Shown here: in pieces, positions 23,001 to 35,000 of the stretch
How the letters are laid out: each line of letters opens with the position of its first letter
Position numbering within the stretch: the first letter of the stretch is position 1
Made by a program: the position numbers and the translations under genes
Assembly (NCBI GenBank): GCA_038501625.1
Contig: JAZAYU010000007.1
Location: forward strand, 2,335,685 to 2,399,684
Direction of reading: 5' to 3'
DNA length: 64,000 nucleotides
DNA from: Corbicula japonica
Taxonomy: Eukaryota > Mollusca > Bivalvia > Venerida > Cyrenidae
Notes under the pieces: generated by a model
The model's input: the letters and a program-made list of their open reading frames with translations, nothing else
Database searches by the model: none
What the model was told of the DNA's origin: nothing

Positions 23001-26000
23001 CTACAATAATAAATTAAGTGTAATTTATTGATTTCCTAACTTGGATTAAGAAACTTTTGTTCATGTGTGTGTGTTGGGTGTCATAAACTCCTGAATCACT
23101 CCCCAGTTTAAATGAAGCCCAGTTTTAAATATGCTTAAATATGTCTGACTTCGAATAGTCGAGCGTGCTGTTGTTTCCGACTGGCTCTTGTTATTTGTTG
23201 AAGTCAACAAATGACTATAACAGAATTTTTCTTTGTTTTCTACTGCTTTCAGACAAGCAAACAGTTACACCCTCGTGTTGCTCCATTTGTCCAGATTCTG
23301 GGTGACGTTGTGACGATTCTTGTTCAGTGTTTTTTTGTTGCCATTTCTTGCAAAGGTCAACAATTGACGAACAGCCTTTTGAATCCCGTTTACGATTTTT
23401 TTTGCGTAGTATTTGCTATTATGAGAGGCCATACTCGGCAATGTATTAGTGTTAATATCGCTAAAAAGAATGATTTTTTTACTCCAAATTGCCTGTTAAC
23501 TCCGATCAATTTTATTCGGTTAAAACTTCTTTGAACGGAATATCCATTTTCTCGGCATGGACCGGTATCTCGACGAACTGTTCTCCATACAGACACATAA
23601 TTATACCGTATGCACCGAATTTCACACCTGGTTGTGACGTCTCATGCATAGTGCGAGATAAAGCAGTCAGTTTTTGTTTACAACGTAAAGCCAAAGTTAA
23701 CACTGTTTCTTGTGTTTTGAAAATTATCAGTGGATTTAATTGGGAAAAATGGAAGAAATTTCGGATTGGGAAAGGGTCCGTTTGCTTTGGGAAAGGGTCC
23801 GTTTTCCGGACCCTCAGAAAGGCTAGGAAAACCCCTGCAAAGGGTAAAGGCCATAACTTCAGATGGTAAAAATTGTTGCAGCAAAAATTATCTGTGCTGT
23901 CTGATCTTCACTTCTTAGTCAGAAATAAATTAATGAATCAAAAAGTAAACAAAATAGTCTATATTATATAGATCCTGATCAGATGACACACATATACCAA
24001 CTGATCTGAATCTACACTGTTCCCCATTGAGCAAAGAGTTTGGATCCCGATCAGATCCAGATTAATACAGCCATATCCAGAGCGAAAAAAGGTTAAATGG
24101 TCATCTCTGTTGAATATTTGGGCTGAAGGTTATAAAGTTGAGATTGGAAACCAGTCTCAAATCTCAAGCAATCAGATGCTTGAGATTCGAGACTGGTTTC
24201 CATGCTCAGTTTTAAACCTTGGGTACTGATTTCAGGTAACAACACTGGTGAATCAGAAGGGTCCATCAAACAAGAAAAAAGGTCGTTCCAAGAAAGGTCA
24301 TGTGCTGGCAGCCGCAGTTCAGAAAGCTACACAGAACTTTGTGGAGAAAGGAGAAGAAATAGCACAGGAAAATCCTGACGTGAAAGATGACATGTTGGCT
24401 GCTGTGGATGAAGTCAGGAAAACTGGTAGAAATAACTAGTTAACTTCTTTGCATTAATGACCATTTTTCTTTTTTTAACCCTTTAATCCAAATATATGTG
24501 TTTTACATGTGTATGAACACTGTAGATCCAGATCAACTAGCACATCCATGTAGTCTCATCTGGATCTACACTGACCGAATCTTGGTCAGAAATAAACGTA
24601 ATGAATCTAAAAGTGACCAGAGTAGATCCTGATAAAGCCCAGTGCCCAGTCATTAACATTCATGGCTAACAACAGTTCATTGATAGTGAAAGTTGATAAC
24701 AATTTATGTTGAAGATACTGGTGACTGGCACAGGTAGAAGGATCATAACTTGGTTCTTCTTTTCTAAGGTGACCTATTTTCCATCCCAGCACCCTACTTT
24801 CCCTAGGCAAATTTTTTTGCAGACAAAATAAAAATAACTTAATGAATCCAGGGGTTCCATTTGACCCGGGAGATGAACCTTTGACCCTTGAAATTTCTAA
24901 AAAAACATTATTTTGACCCCTAATATTTAAGTTGGGTCATTTTTTCTTTTTATTTTTGGATTACAATTAAGAGAACCCCTTAAAAATGGACAAAATGACC
25001 CTTAAGATTCAGCAGCTAGTGGAAACCCTGGAATCTAAAAGCAATGTCTTGCAGCTGGCTTTATGTGCACATCTGTTAGAAGTGATGTTCTACAAGATTG
25101 TTTTGTTTTAGTTTCAAAAATTTTACAAAGTTCTGTAACATTCCAGGTGAAGCAATGAAAGTTGCATCAGAAGAATTTGCCGCAGATCCTTGCTCTTCCA
25201 TGAAGCGTGGTGCCATGGTACGTGCGGCAAGGGCACTGCTGTCTGCAGTCACAAGACTTCTGATTCTAGCCGACATGGTTGATGTTCATCTTCTTTTGAA
25301 ATCACTGAGAGTGGTATGTAGTTTTTTTCTGGGTACATGTATGTTGTATGCAATTCCTTATCCAAAATTCAATTTATTCAAAAATTAACTGGACTGTTTT
25401 GTGGATCAAACTCTTATGTATATTGAAAAAATCAGATTAACACTTTATAATTGGTTTTAATCGTGTGCAGCCAGTGAAGATCCATTACTGGTTGCTATTT
25501 GATGAGAAATAACTGATTTAAACATGAACACTATCCTGATCAGTTAGCAGTTAGCACTAATATGGTGTTTGATTTGGATCTGCAATGTTTGCCTGTGTGA
25601 TAAAAGTCATATGGAGTAAAGAGTTAGGCAAAATGGACGAGTGTTTATATTATTATACCTCACGTGATTAGTTTACTATATAGCGTAATGTGACGTCACA
25701 TGCTGACAATCCGTAATGTTACCCTCTTGACATTACCTATACGCCCGCTTGACATTACGAATCGGCCCTCGCGTGCGTTGAATACCGGGACCCGAGTTTT
25801 AGTCATTCAATTTAATGTTTTATTGATTAAATTGACTTTTTATTTTGTGTTAATATCATTGTTGAATAAATTTGTAAAAGTTTCCGAATTATTTTGTTCG
25901 GTATAATAAAATAAATATCACATCCTTCAGTGGGTGATAGAACGTTATGTTCACCCTTGACAGGTAATGTCAACCTCGGCTAACGCCTCGGTTGACATTA

Positions 26001-29000
26001 CCTGTCTCGGGTGAACATTCCGTTCTATCACCCACTGAAGGATGTGATATTTATATAATACCTGTGGGTATAGTTTAGGAGTTTCATATGAATAGCTGTG
26101 AATATAGATAAGATATGCTTGGATTTTCAAATAATTATATTTCAGTGTAGCTAAGTGATTCACATGTATGAGTTCAAAATGTTACATGATATGACTAGCT
26201 CTGAGTCTGACAAAAACTTACATGAGACTAGATTTGTTAACAGCTAAGATTTCATGACTGGCTGAGAGTTTAGCCGAGAGTAAAATATGGGTAGCTAGTT
26301 GTATATTTGACATTAAGTAGCAGCTAGTTATAGATATGATGTGTTTATTACAGGTTGAGAATGACTTGGATCGTATCCGGAATGCTTCGAGTCAGCAGGA
26401 GCTGATGGACAGTTTCAAGGAGTTTGGAAAAAGTGTTGTTGAATTGTCAGAGAGGGCTGCCCAGAGACAAGCTGATCTTAAGGTATATTGCATTTCAGAG
26501 ATTTTTATTAAAAGCAAATGTAAAGATAAAACCTGACAAGGTTATAATTGTACATAAAGTAATAGTATTGCGGAAATGAAAGGGACTAAATAAACAAGTC
26601 TTTTTAAAAACTGTAAATCACATGCAATGCAATTAAATATATAGGGGATCCATTAACAAGATTTTAAAACTGAAACTGAAAAGGGGGACCAGTCTTAGAT
26701 CACATTTATCTGATTGGTTAAAATTTAACGAATTCTCTTGTCTGACCAATCAGAAGCTTGAGCTCTAGACTAGTTCACATTGTCAGTTTACTTAACTTTT
26801 GACCTCTTACCAATTAAATACTATTAGGTTGAGGATATGATTGATTTGTGTTGTATAACATTGCATTGGTATTGCTGTTACAGTGGTGGTAGAGAGTTTG
26901 AAATGCTAGAATCTTATTTAAAAAAGCAAACATTTGTTCAATTTCTTTGTATAAAGTCTGAAAAAACTACTAATTAGTTGCATAATGGCCTAGAAAGGCA
27001 CTATTTGTTTCTTGAAAGACAATCAGTTTATTTTCATTTAATGTATTGTGTACATTTCTGTACAGGATCCTAGGAGACGAGATGATCTTGCAGCTTCGCG
27101 AGCTACGCTGAAGAAAAGTAGCATGATGTTATTAACAGCTTCTAAGGCTTACGTTCGCCACCCAGAGCTTGCTGCTGCCAGAGCTAACAGGGACTGGGCT
27201 TATGAACAGCTGTGTGATGCAGTCAACACAATATCGGGTGTGGCCCAGGCCACCGGAGCCTCAAGTGCACATCCCTATGAGGGGGCTGGAGAACTAGCGG
27301 CAGCTCTAGATGAACTTATGGTAACTGACTTTAATGATTTGTAATATTTTGTGAACATGGCTGTGACTCTCTCACTGTGAGCATGTAATGTCAGTGGCAA
27401 TGTGGGATGCAAGATTTCTAGAAACGGGGTTTGTTTGGGGCGTCTTAGAGTATTTACATGATAATCTCCAACATTCTGGACAAAATTCTCATGAAAATAA
27501 AATATTTCTGTCCAAAAAGGGAGAAAACCTCCACTAGACCCTCTGGGACAGCCCCTAAGTGGATTTAATATTTGACACCAGTTTCATCCAGAATACAAGA
27601 GAATTGCTGAAATAGAAAATACTTTGACAAGGAAAGTTATTCAAAGCATCTTATGTTAAACTCTTGTCTCTTGTTTGGGGAGAACTAAATGGTTTAATGG
27701 ATTAAGTATTTTGAGTTTAACACTTTGACTTACAGGCTGATAGAATTCCTTTAGCTCCAGTTTGTGGAAATGCTAACTTGTAAACATTTAATGCATTGGA
27801 TCAAAATCATCTTTATTGAGCTTAAATGTCTGATATTTTTATCTGAACTGCGAACCCTTCAACACATTAGTAACTTTTAATTTATTGAATAGCAGGGTAA
27901 GTGAAAACTTACTTTCAATTTTCAGTGTTGCTTTTCAGTATCGTTCATTTTTTTTTTTTTAGCAAAAAGTCATCATGGACCCCCTGACATACAACGAGGT
28001 TCGCATGCGCCCGTCATTAGAGGAGCGACTGGAAAGTATCATCAGTGGTGCTGCCCTCATGGCCGACTCGGCGTGCACCCGTGAGGATCGCAGGGAAAGG
28101 ATTGTTCAGGAGTGTAATGCTGTCCGACAGGCTCTACAGGACCTGCTCACAGAGTACATGAACAATGTAAGCTTATTCCGTTTTTTTGATAAATATATCA
28201 GTAGAACTTTTTTAAATAGATTCTATGATCATGATATTATTTTTATCAAGTGCCAGATAATTATGAGGTCGCTCTTACATTCATGGGCATAAAATTTCAT
28301 GGTTTTCCCATTTAACACCATTTTCATGGGGTAATTGCATGGAACTCAATTTCCTGAACTATGTTAATGTTAAGTTCTTATGTTAAATCTGTGGATTAAT
28401 TAGCCTACGAAATCCATTAAAAATAATACCCCATGAATATTGATGATTTTATAGTGGATAGTTCTACGGTGACAAAAAATACATTTGAGGTGTAGATTGA
28501 GTTCACTGTCAGTAGCTTTAAAATTAACCGACACATATTTTATCTCATTTATAACCAGTGTAGACCCAGATCTCCATGTGCAATTGTACTGTGTGATGAA
28601 GGTCTACTCTGTTTGCTATCTGGTTGATATATAAAGTTTATAAAATTTTCTGACAGACTGCTAGAAACATCTAACAGATCTATTGATATAAAGGTTATTA
28701 ATTCAGTGTATAAGGTTAATATTAATGTTTGCAGTTTAGAATTGAACTGCCTTGACTTTAATGTTCTTAGGTTGAAGTCACTAGTATGAAAAATTTTACA
28801 GAACATTCCGAGTTATCAACATCTTTTTGATATGAATATATGATATTATTCAAAGGTCCCTTCACACCTCTCTGCTTCTATTTAATTGAAAATTAGGAGT
28901 GAGGTTTATGATTGTTTTATAGTTACTTAAACACTATTTTTTCTGTCCATTTTCTCTTGAACTTAAATATGTGTAGGAAAAAAACATAATACTGCATTCT

Positions 29001-32000
29001 GTGTTGAAGTGTGGGCCCAGATTTCCTATAAGAAAGACAAAGTGGAAGGTAAAACTGGTAAAGAATGAATGAAGTTATTAAGAACATGTTGCATGTATTT
29101 TCTGCTTTAGTTCATTTCATTTTTGTACCAATTGTTCACAGTTGTTTTTGAATGGAAATGAAATAGTTGTATTGAATGTTAACAATGTTTCAACTGTTAA
29201 ATCTGTCCTTGCCAATGGTAGTGTAGACCAAATAACAGTTTCAGCCAAATCTGGCATTTTCAGTGATGGTGTAGACCAAATAACCGTAACTACCATTAAA
29301 TCTTGCCTTGTCAGTTTTTGCGTAGACCTGAAAACTACCAACCATTACGTCTGACCTTGCCAATGATAAGTGAAAACTCGGGAAGTGTTTCAAATGTGAA
29401 AAAATGTAAAGTGACAATTTGTACTTATCAGTTGTACTGTAGACCCAAATATTGTTCCAGGTGATAAATCTGCTTTAATAATGATGTTGTAAGACCAGAA
29501 ACTTGGATCTATCCTTACCAATTTATGTGTAAGCCCAAAAATTATTTCAGTTGTACCAAGTGACCTGGTCTATATTCAACCATTAAATTTGTTTAAATTG
29601 CCAATGATTGTCAGTTCACACATGCAGTCCTATGTTAAGACAGCTAGTTTCTTTTTGAATTACAATTTTCCAAAATCAAATTAATTAAAACAACAAGGTT
29701 GAAAGATTTGTCATAAGTCATTCCATAAAAGGTTTTTATCAATTTTATCAAATGAACATGTTTTGGGCTTAATGAGAACAATGAAAGTAAAGTCCTCTAA
29801 AAGGCAATTTTGAAACTAATTAATTTACAATGCTACTTATTGTTAAATATGTAAATGACCCTTTGCTGAGTGCATTTCCCCACAATTGAATTTAATACTG
29901 TGTTATAATGTAACATGATACATGTAGCTGTTTGTATGGCATGTGAAATCATTCAGTACATCAGGAATGTTGAGTCATGTTTGAAAATGTCAACTTATAT
30001 TAAATTAAAGCATGAATTACTAACATGTCAGAAATGTACACTTTAAAAAAGTACAATTTCATTATCGATAAGTTAAATAAATTATTACCAATATCATAAA
30101 TAGGTGCTGATACTAAAAGAATGAGCAGTCAGTGTACTTAGCCAGTTAGCATTTAGTATACTTGAGCTGTAAGCTGTCTGTGTACCAGAGTGGTAAGCAG
30201 TCTGTCAGTGTGTTAAGTTGATAAGCACTCAGTTTATTCAGGCATTAAGCAGACAGTATACAGGGGCTTAAAGTATTCAGTGTTCTAAATCATTGTACCC
30301 AGGCAGGAAACAAGTGTACAAATGCAAGCAGTCAGTATGCCTAGGCAGTTTAAAGTAGTGTACTCTGGCACTAAACATTCAGTTTATTCGGTCAGTAAGA
30401 AGTCAGTCTGTTTGGGCAGTTATCTGTTGGTGTAATTGGAATTTGGACATTGTGCTGTCAAAGTATAGGCTGTAGGCAGGCAGTGAACCCATGCAGTTAG
30501 TGACCTTAGGCAGTCAGTATACACCGTCAAACACTCAGTGTACATAAACTGTATCCAGTCAGTTTACATTTACTGTATGAAGTTAGTGTACACATGCTAT
30601 TTGCAGTCGGTGTAGACAAGGGCCCAAGATCATAAAACTAAGTTTTGAGATCAGTCTCAAATCTCAAGGATCTGAATGGCTGAAATGGCGACTGGTCGCC
30701 ATTTCAGCCAATCAGATGCTTGAGATTTGAGACTGATCTCCAGATTTTGTTTAATGATCTTGGGCAAAGGTGTTGTCAGTCAGTGTACTTGGACTCGCAC
30801 TGTCAGTATACATTGGCAGTAATCAGTGTACTGGAGCAGTATCAGTTATTTTACTGAAGGTTATAAAACTGAGCATGGAAACCAGTCTCAAATCTCAAGC
30901 ATCTGATTGGCTGAAATTGGGACTGGTTGCCATTTCAGCCAATCAGATGCTTGTGATTTGAGACTGGTTTCCAAACTCAGTTTTATAACCTTCAACCCAG
31001 TTCTGGTGGTAGTTAGTATTTATAGAACCCGGGCAGTAAGAAATCTGTGTACTCGAGCATGCATTCAGAGTATTTTGACAATCAGTGTACTTGAGCAGTA
31101 ATCATGAATTCCTGCAGTAATCAAGGTTATTGGGCAGTAAACTGTCAGTGCATTAAGGCACTGGTCAACTAGTCATTGTTATGTGAAAGTAAGCCAATAG
31201 TGTACTTTGGCATTAAACTATTGTGTACAAAGGCAGTAAGAGAGCTTGGATGTCATCAATAAGTAGTTAAAGTAAGCAGGTAGTAAGCAGTCAGTGTAAG
31301 CAGTCAGTGTACTCGAGCAGTAGGCTGTCAGTGTACTTAGTCAGAAAGCTAGCAGTGTCTCCATTTAGTAAACTGAAGAAATGAAAAAAGGACCTTGTTG
31401 TATGAATTTCAGCAAATATTTACTGAAGCAAATTTTATGATACACTTTCATAAGGGTACTTAAAACTGTGTTGTACTTGCACCTTAACAAAGTGTACTCC
31501 ATGTATAAGTCACAGGAAGTTCCATATTCTCTTAAGTCTTTTATATTGGTCTGTAGTTTGGTAGTGATTTTCAGTGCACATTCTTTATAGTATACTTTTG
31601 TCTTCCCAGAATGGGAAATAGCATTAGAACAAAATTTGCTGATCTTATTATTAAGTTATGGACCTTATTACAAGAAAACAGTTTCTCAAAATACATTTTA
31701 ACAAATGTAAAAATGTCCAGAACCCTAACTATTATAACACTGGGATTGGTGATAAGTCTCAAAACTCTTAACTTTGATTGGTTCATTTGTAGATTGGTCT
31801 CAGTTTAAACTATTCAGAAGCTTGAGAATTAAAATTGGTCTCTAAACTTGGGCCAATTTTGTGGATTTCATGTACAACGAAGATTGTCGGTCAGTGATAG
31901 ATCAAACTTCACACCTTAAAGTATCCTATTCAGCAAGAATCTGTACAATAATGAATTTGTGAATAATGTAAGCCATTTAAAAGAATATACTTTCCACTTA

Positions 32001-35000
32001 CAAATGCTTAGTATAATTATGTATCTCATTTTAGGCTGGTAGATCAGAACCTAGTGAAGGCTTGGACAGAGCTATTGAAAACATGCAGAAAAAGACTAAA
32101 GATCTACGCAGACAGGTAAAATGAATTGTTTTAAGTTCAAGGCAATTGATAAATATCTTAATGTTTCAAGCAAGTTTGGTCAATGTGAAATGTTTGCGGC
32201 AGCAATATTACTGAGACACATGGAGATTTCTTTTTAAAAATAATATAAAGAACTTCCAGAAATCTTTTTCTTAAAAACTGTCAAACCTGCCTTAACCCTT
32301 TCCTGTACAGACACACCTTTATTGCTAGGGCGAACAGTTTAGATCCAGATCAGCTGGCACATCCGTGCCGTCTGATCAGGATCTAAACTGTACGCTTTTT
32401 GATTCATTAGGTTATTTCTGACCAAAATGCGACCAGTGCAGATCCTGATCAGACGGCACGGATGTGCCGGCTGATCTGGATCTACACTGGTCGCACACGC
32501 GTAAAAATGCGTATATATCCAGGAAAGGGTTAAAAGACAAGTGATCTTTAACACAGGTTAGACTGTATCTGTGTATGTTACATAATGAAATAAAAGCAAG
32601 AATAACTTATAATCACTTAATAAATTAGTGAATCAGCATTGCTGCATATTTTATTCTTGTTGTTAAGCAATGCTGAGGAACATTTGATTTATGTGTTACA
32701 GTTGAGGAAGGCTGTAGTTGATCATGTCTCAGATTCCTTCCTGGAGACCAACGTACCACTGCTGGTTCTCATAGAAGCTGCCAAGGCCGGGGACGAGAAG
32801 GGGGTAGAGGAATATGCCCAGGTGTTTGCTGACCATGCTAACAAACTTGTTGAGGTTTGTCATTTTCATAGAGAATTGTATGAAGTCATGTGTGACAGAA
32901 AATTGCTAAGTCTGCAGTGATAACAGCTTTATTTTATCACACATAAAATTGGGTTCACTGTGTCTGTTAGGCAGTCTTTCACATCATTACAGATTAATAG
33001 TTGACAGAAACTTTTTCATTTCTTAAAAATTTTTAGCACTATTTCTACAGAAAACAGGGATGTGATGTAGCCAAAAATCTTCATGCAAAGATCACTTTTT
33101 TTAAGGGTTATGTCCCTTTGTCATGAAAACTTGACATTGACTACATTTTTACCATTTCTTAATATTTCATCATGATTGATCTTAAAAAAAAAGATATTTC
33201 AATAAAAAAACAATTAAAAACTGATATTTCAAATAAAAAAAACAATTAAAGTTCCATATCTTCAGCTGACCAATCACTCAGATTGCTATATTAATGTAAG
33301 TTAATGTGAGTAAAACTGTTCTGATAGTGTTCGATAAGCCATGATAAATTTGTACAGATGCTTGTTACTGATCCATTTTACAAAATTTTAATTAATGGTG
33401 TAACTTCGTAAACATAATCTGTTCATGTTGGTTTTGATTGTTGCAGGTAGCTAATTTGGCCTGTTCTATGTCCAGTAACGAGGAGGGTGTCAAGATGGTC
33501 AGACTGGCTGCCAGAGAGATTGAAAAGCTCTGTCCACAGGTTAGTACAATAACAATAAAACAAGTGTCTGAGAATGCAAATTTTAACCCTTTACTTCATA
33601 TATACATGTTTTTAGTGCATGTGCAACCATTGTGTAGATACAGATTCGCCAGCCCAGACAACTGATCTCGATATGCACTGAGCTGAAGGTTATAAAGCTG
33701 AGATTGGAAACCAGTCCCAAATCTCAAGCATCTGATTGGCTGAAATGGCGACTGGTCGCCATTTCAGCCAATCAGATGCTTGAGATTTGAGACTGGTTTC
33801 CATGCTCAGTTTTATAACCTTGGGCACTGGTTGCATCTTGGTCAGAAATTACCCAATGAATCAAAATCAAGCAGTTCAGATCCTGATCAGCTGTCACAAA
33901 TGTGCTATCTGATCTGGATCTACACTGTTCCCGCGTGGGACTAGAGCCATATTCTATGGAGTAAAGGTTAATAGAAACATGTGGCAGTTGAACCACGTGG
34001 TGTTGTAACTTAGATATTTTTGATTGTATATTGTACTGTAAAATGCTGAAGATCAGTCTATTGAGTACCAAGACATTATGCATTTAAGCTTGTAAGAAAT
34101 ATTATATTCCTAATTTTGATCTATTGAAGCATGTTTAACAATTTGTTATTTATGCACTAAAAAGTAATTTTTCTTAATGGATTCTATCCTTTTTGATGGC
34201 GCATGTTGTCCTTACTGGAAGAACAACTTTATCCCTTTACTCTATATATTGGGCTGAAGGTTATAAAACTGAGATTGGAAACCAGTCTCAAATCTCAAGC
34301 ATCTGATTGGCTGAAATGGCGACTGGTCGCCATTTCAGCCAATCAGATGCTTGAGATTTGAGACTGGTTTCCATGCTCAGTTTTATAACCTTGGGCATTG
34401 GTTTTATTACATGTGCACACAGTGTTGATATAGATCTGCCAGGTTTTAAAATTACCTAAGTAAGCTAAATTTTCTTACTGTCTCAATTAAAGAGATATAT
34501 TCCTCAGAATTAAAACAATTCTTGTGATTGTGATTTAGGTGATCAATGCAGCGAGAGTGTTGGCAGCACGTCCAAGGTCAAAGGTGGCCCAGGAGAACAT
34601 GGATGTGTTTAAGGATGCTTGGGAGAACCAGGTGCGACTCCTCACAGATGCTGTAGATGATATCACCACCATTGATGATTTCCTAGCTGTCTCAGGTAAT
34701 CACCGACTTCAGTTTCAGACCCTCACTTTTATTGCAGTTCCATCTTTTGTAGCAATGGTATTAGTTGTTGGTGTCAAATCAACATAAAAATTGAAGCAAC
34801 ATAGTAGTGTCATCACTCAAGTAACTTAGTGACGTCATTCGGATGATTATTGAGGATCTCAACAGGAAAATGTGCCGTTTGATATAAAATTAGCGAAATA
34901 AATGAAAAAAAAAAGTTTTTATTCTGTTTTGCCTGAGAAATGCTTTGCAGTATAATAAAATAATTATTATTTGGTTTCTTTACTGGGTCTGTGAGAATAT

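Larger units (their letters stand above)
20518..23164. mobile_element. Minisatellite-bearing element with 16-bp inverted ends
   Basis: GCTCGACTATTCGAAG at 20518-20533 is repeated inverted at 23149-23164. Inside are about seven diverged tandem units of 155-176 bp, then a 1 kb C/A-rich satellite. I recall elements of this layout as common in bivalve genomes, but the transposition class is not known to me. Confidence 0.7.
20245..23837. mobile_element. hAT-like element with 5-bp target duplication, host of a second element
   Basis: The ends CAGGGGTTTTCCTAGCC and GGCTAGGAAAACCCCTG are perfect inverted repeats, flanked on both sides by CAAAG. Subterminal words TTTGGGAAAAGGACCC and GGGTCCGTTTTCC are also partly inverted. 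A second TIR element (20518-23164) fills most of its length. No transposase frame was found in the remaining 0.9 kb. It lies in alpha-catenin intron 1. Confidence 0.8.
30120..31345. repeat. Long degenerate minisatellite in alpha-catenin intron 6
   Basis: Dozens of variants of GGCAGTAAGCAGTCAGTGTA, unit about 30-40 bp, across 1.2 kb and interrupted by two MITE-1 copies. The best-preserved units are at the right end (31260-31340). Confidence 0.75.

Noticed and set aside
23211..23869. Frames of 63-126 codons on both strands at the right end of the hAT-like element
   Set aside because: No hAT dimerisation or catalytic motif is visible; they are probably remnants or chance.
30120..31345. CRISPR-like regular repeat
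   Set aside because: The units are degenerate with no constant repeat or unique spacers, in an animal intron.
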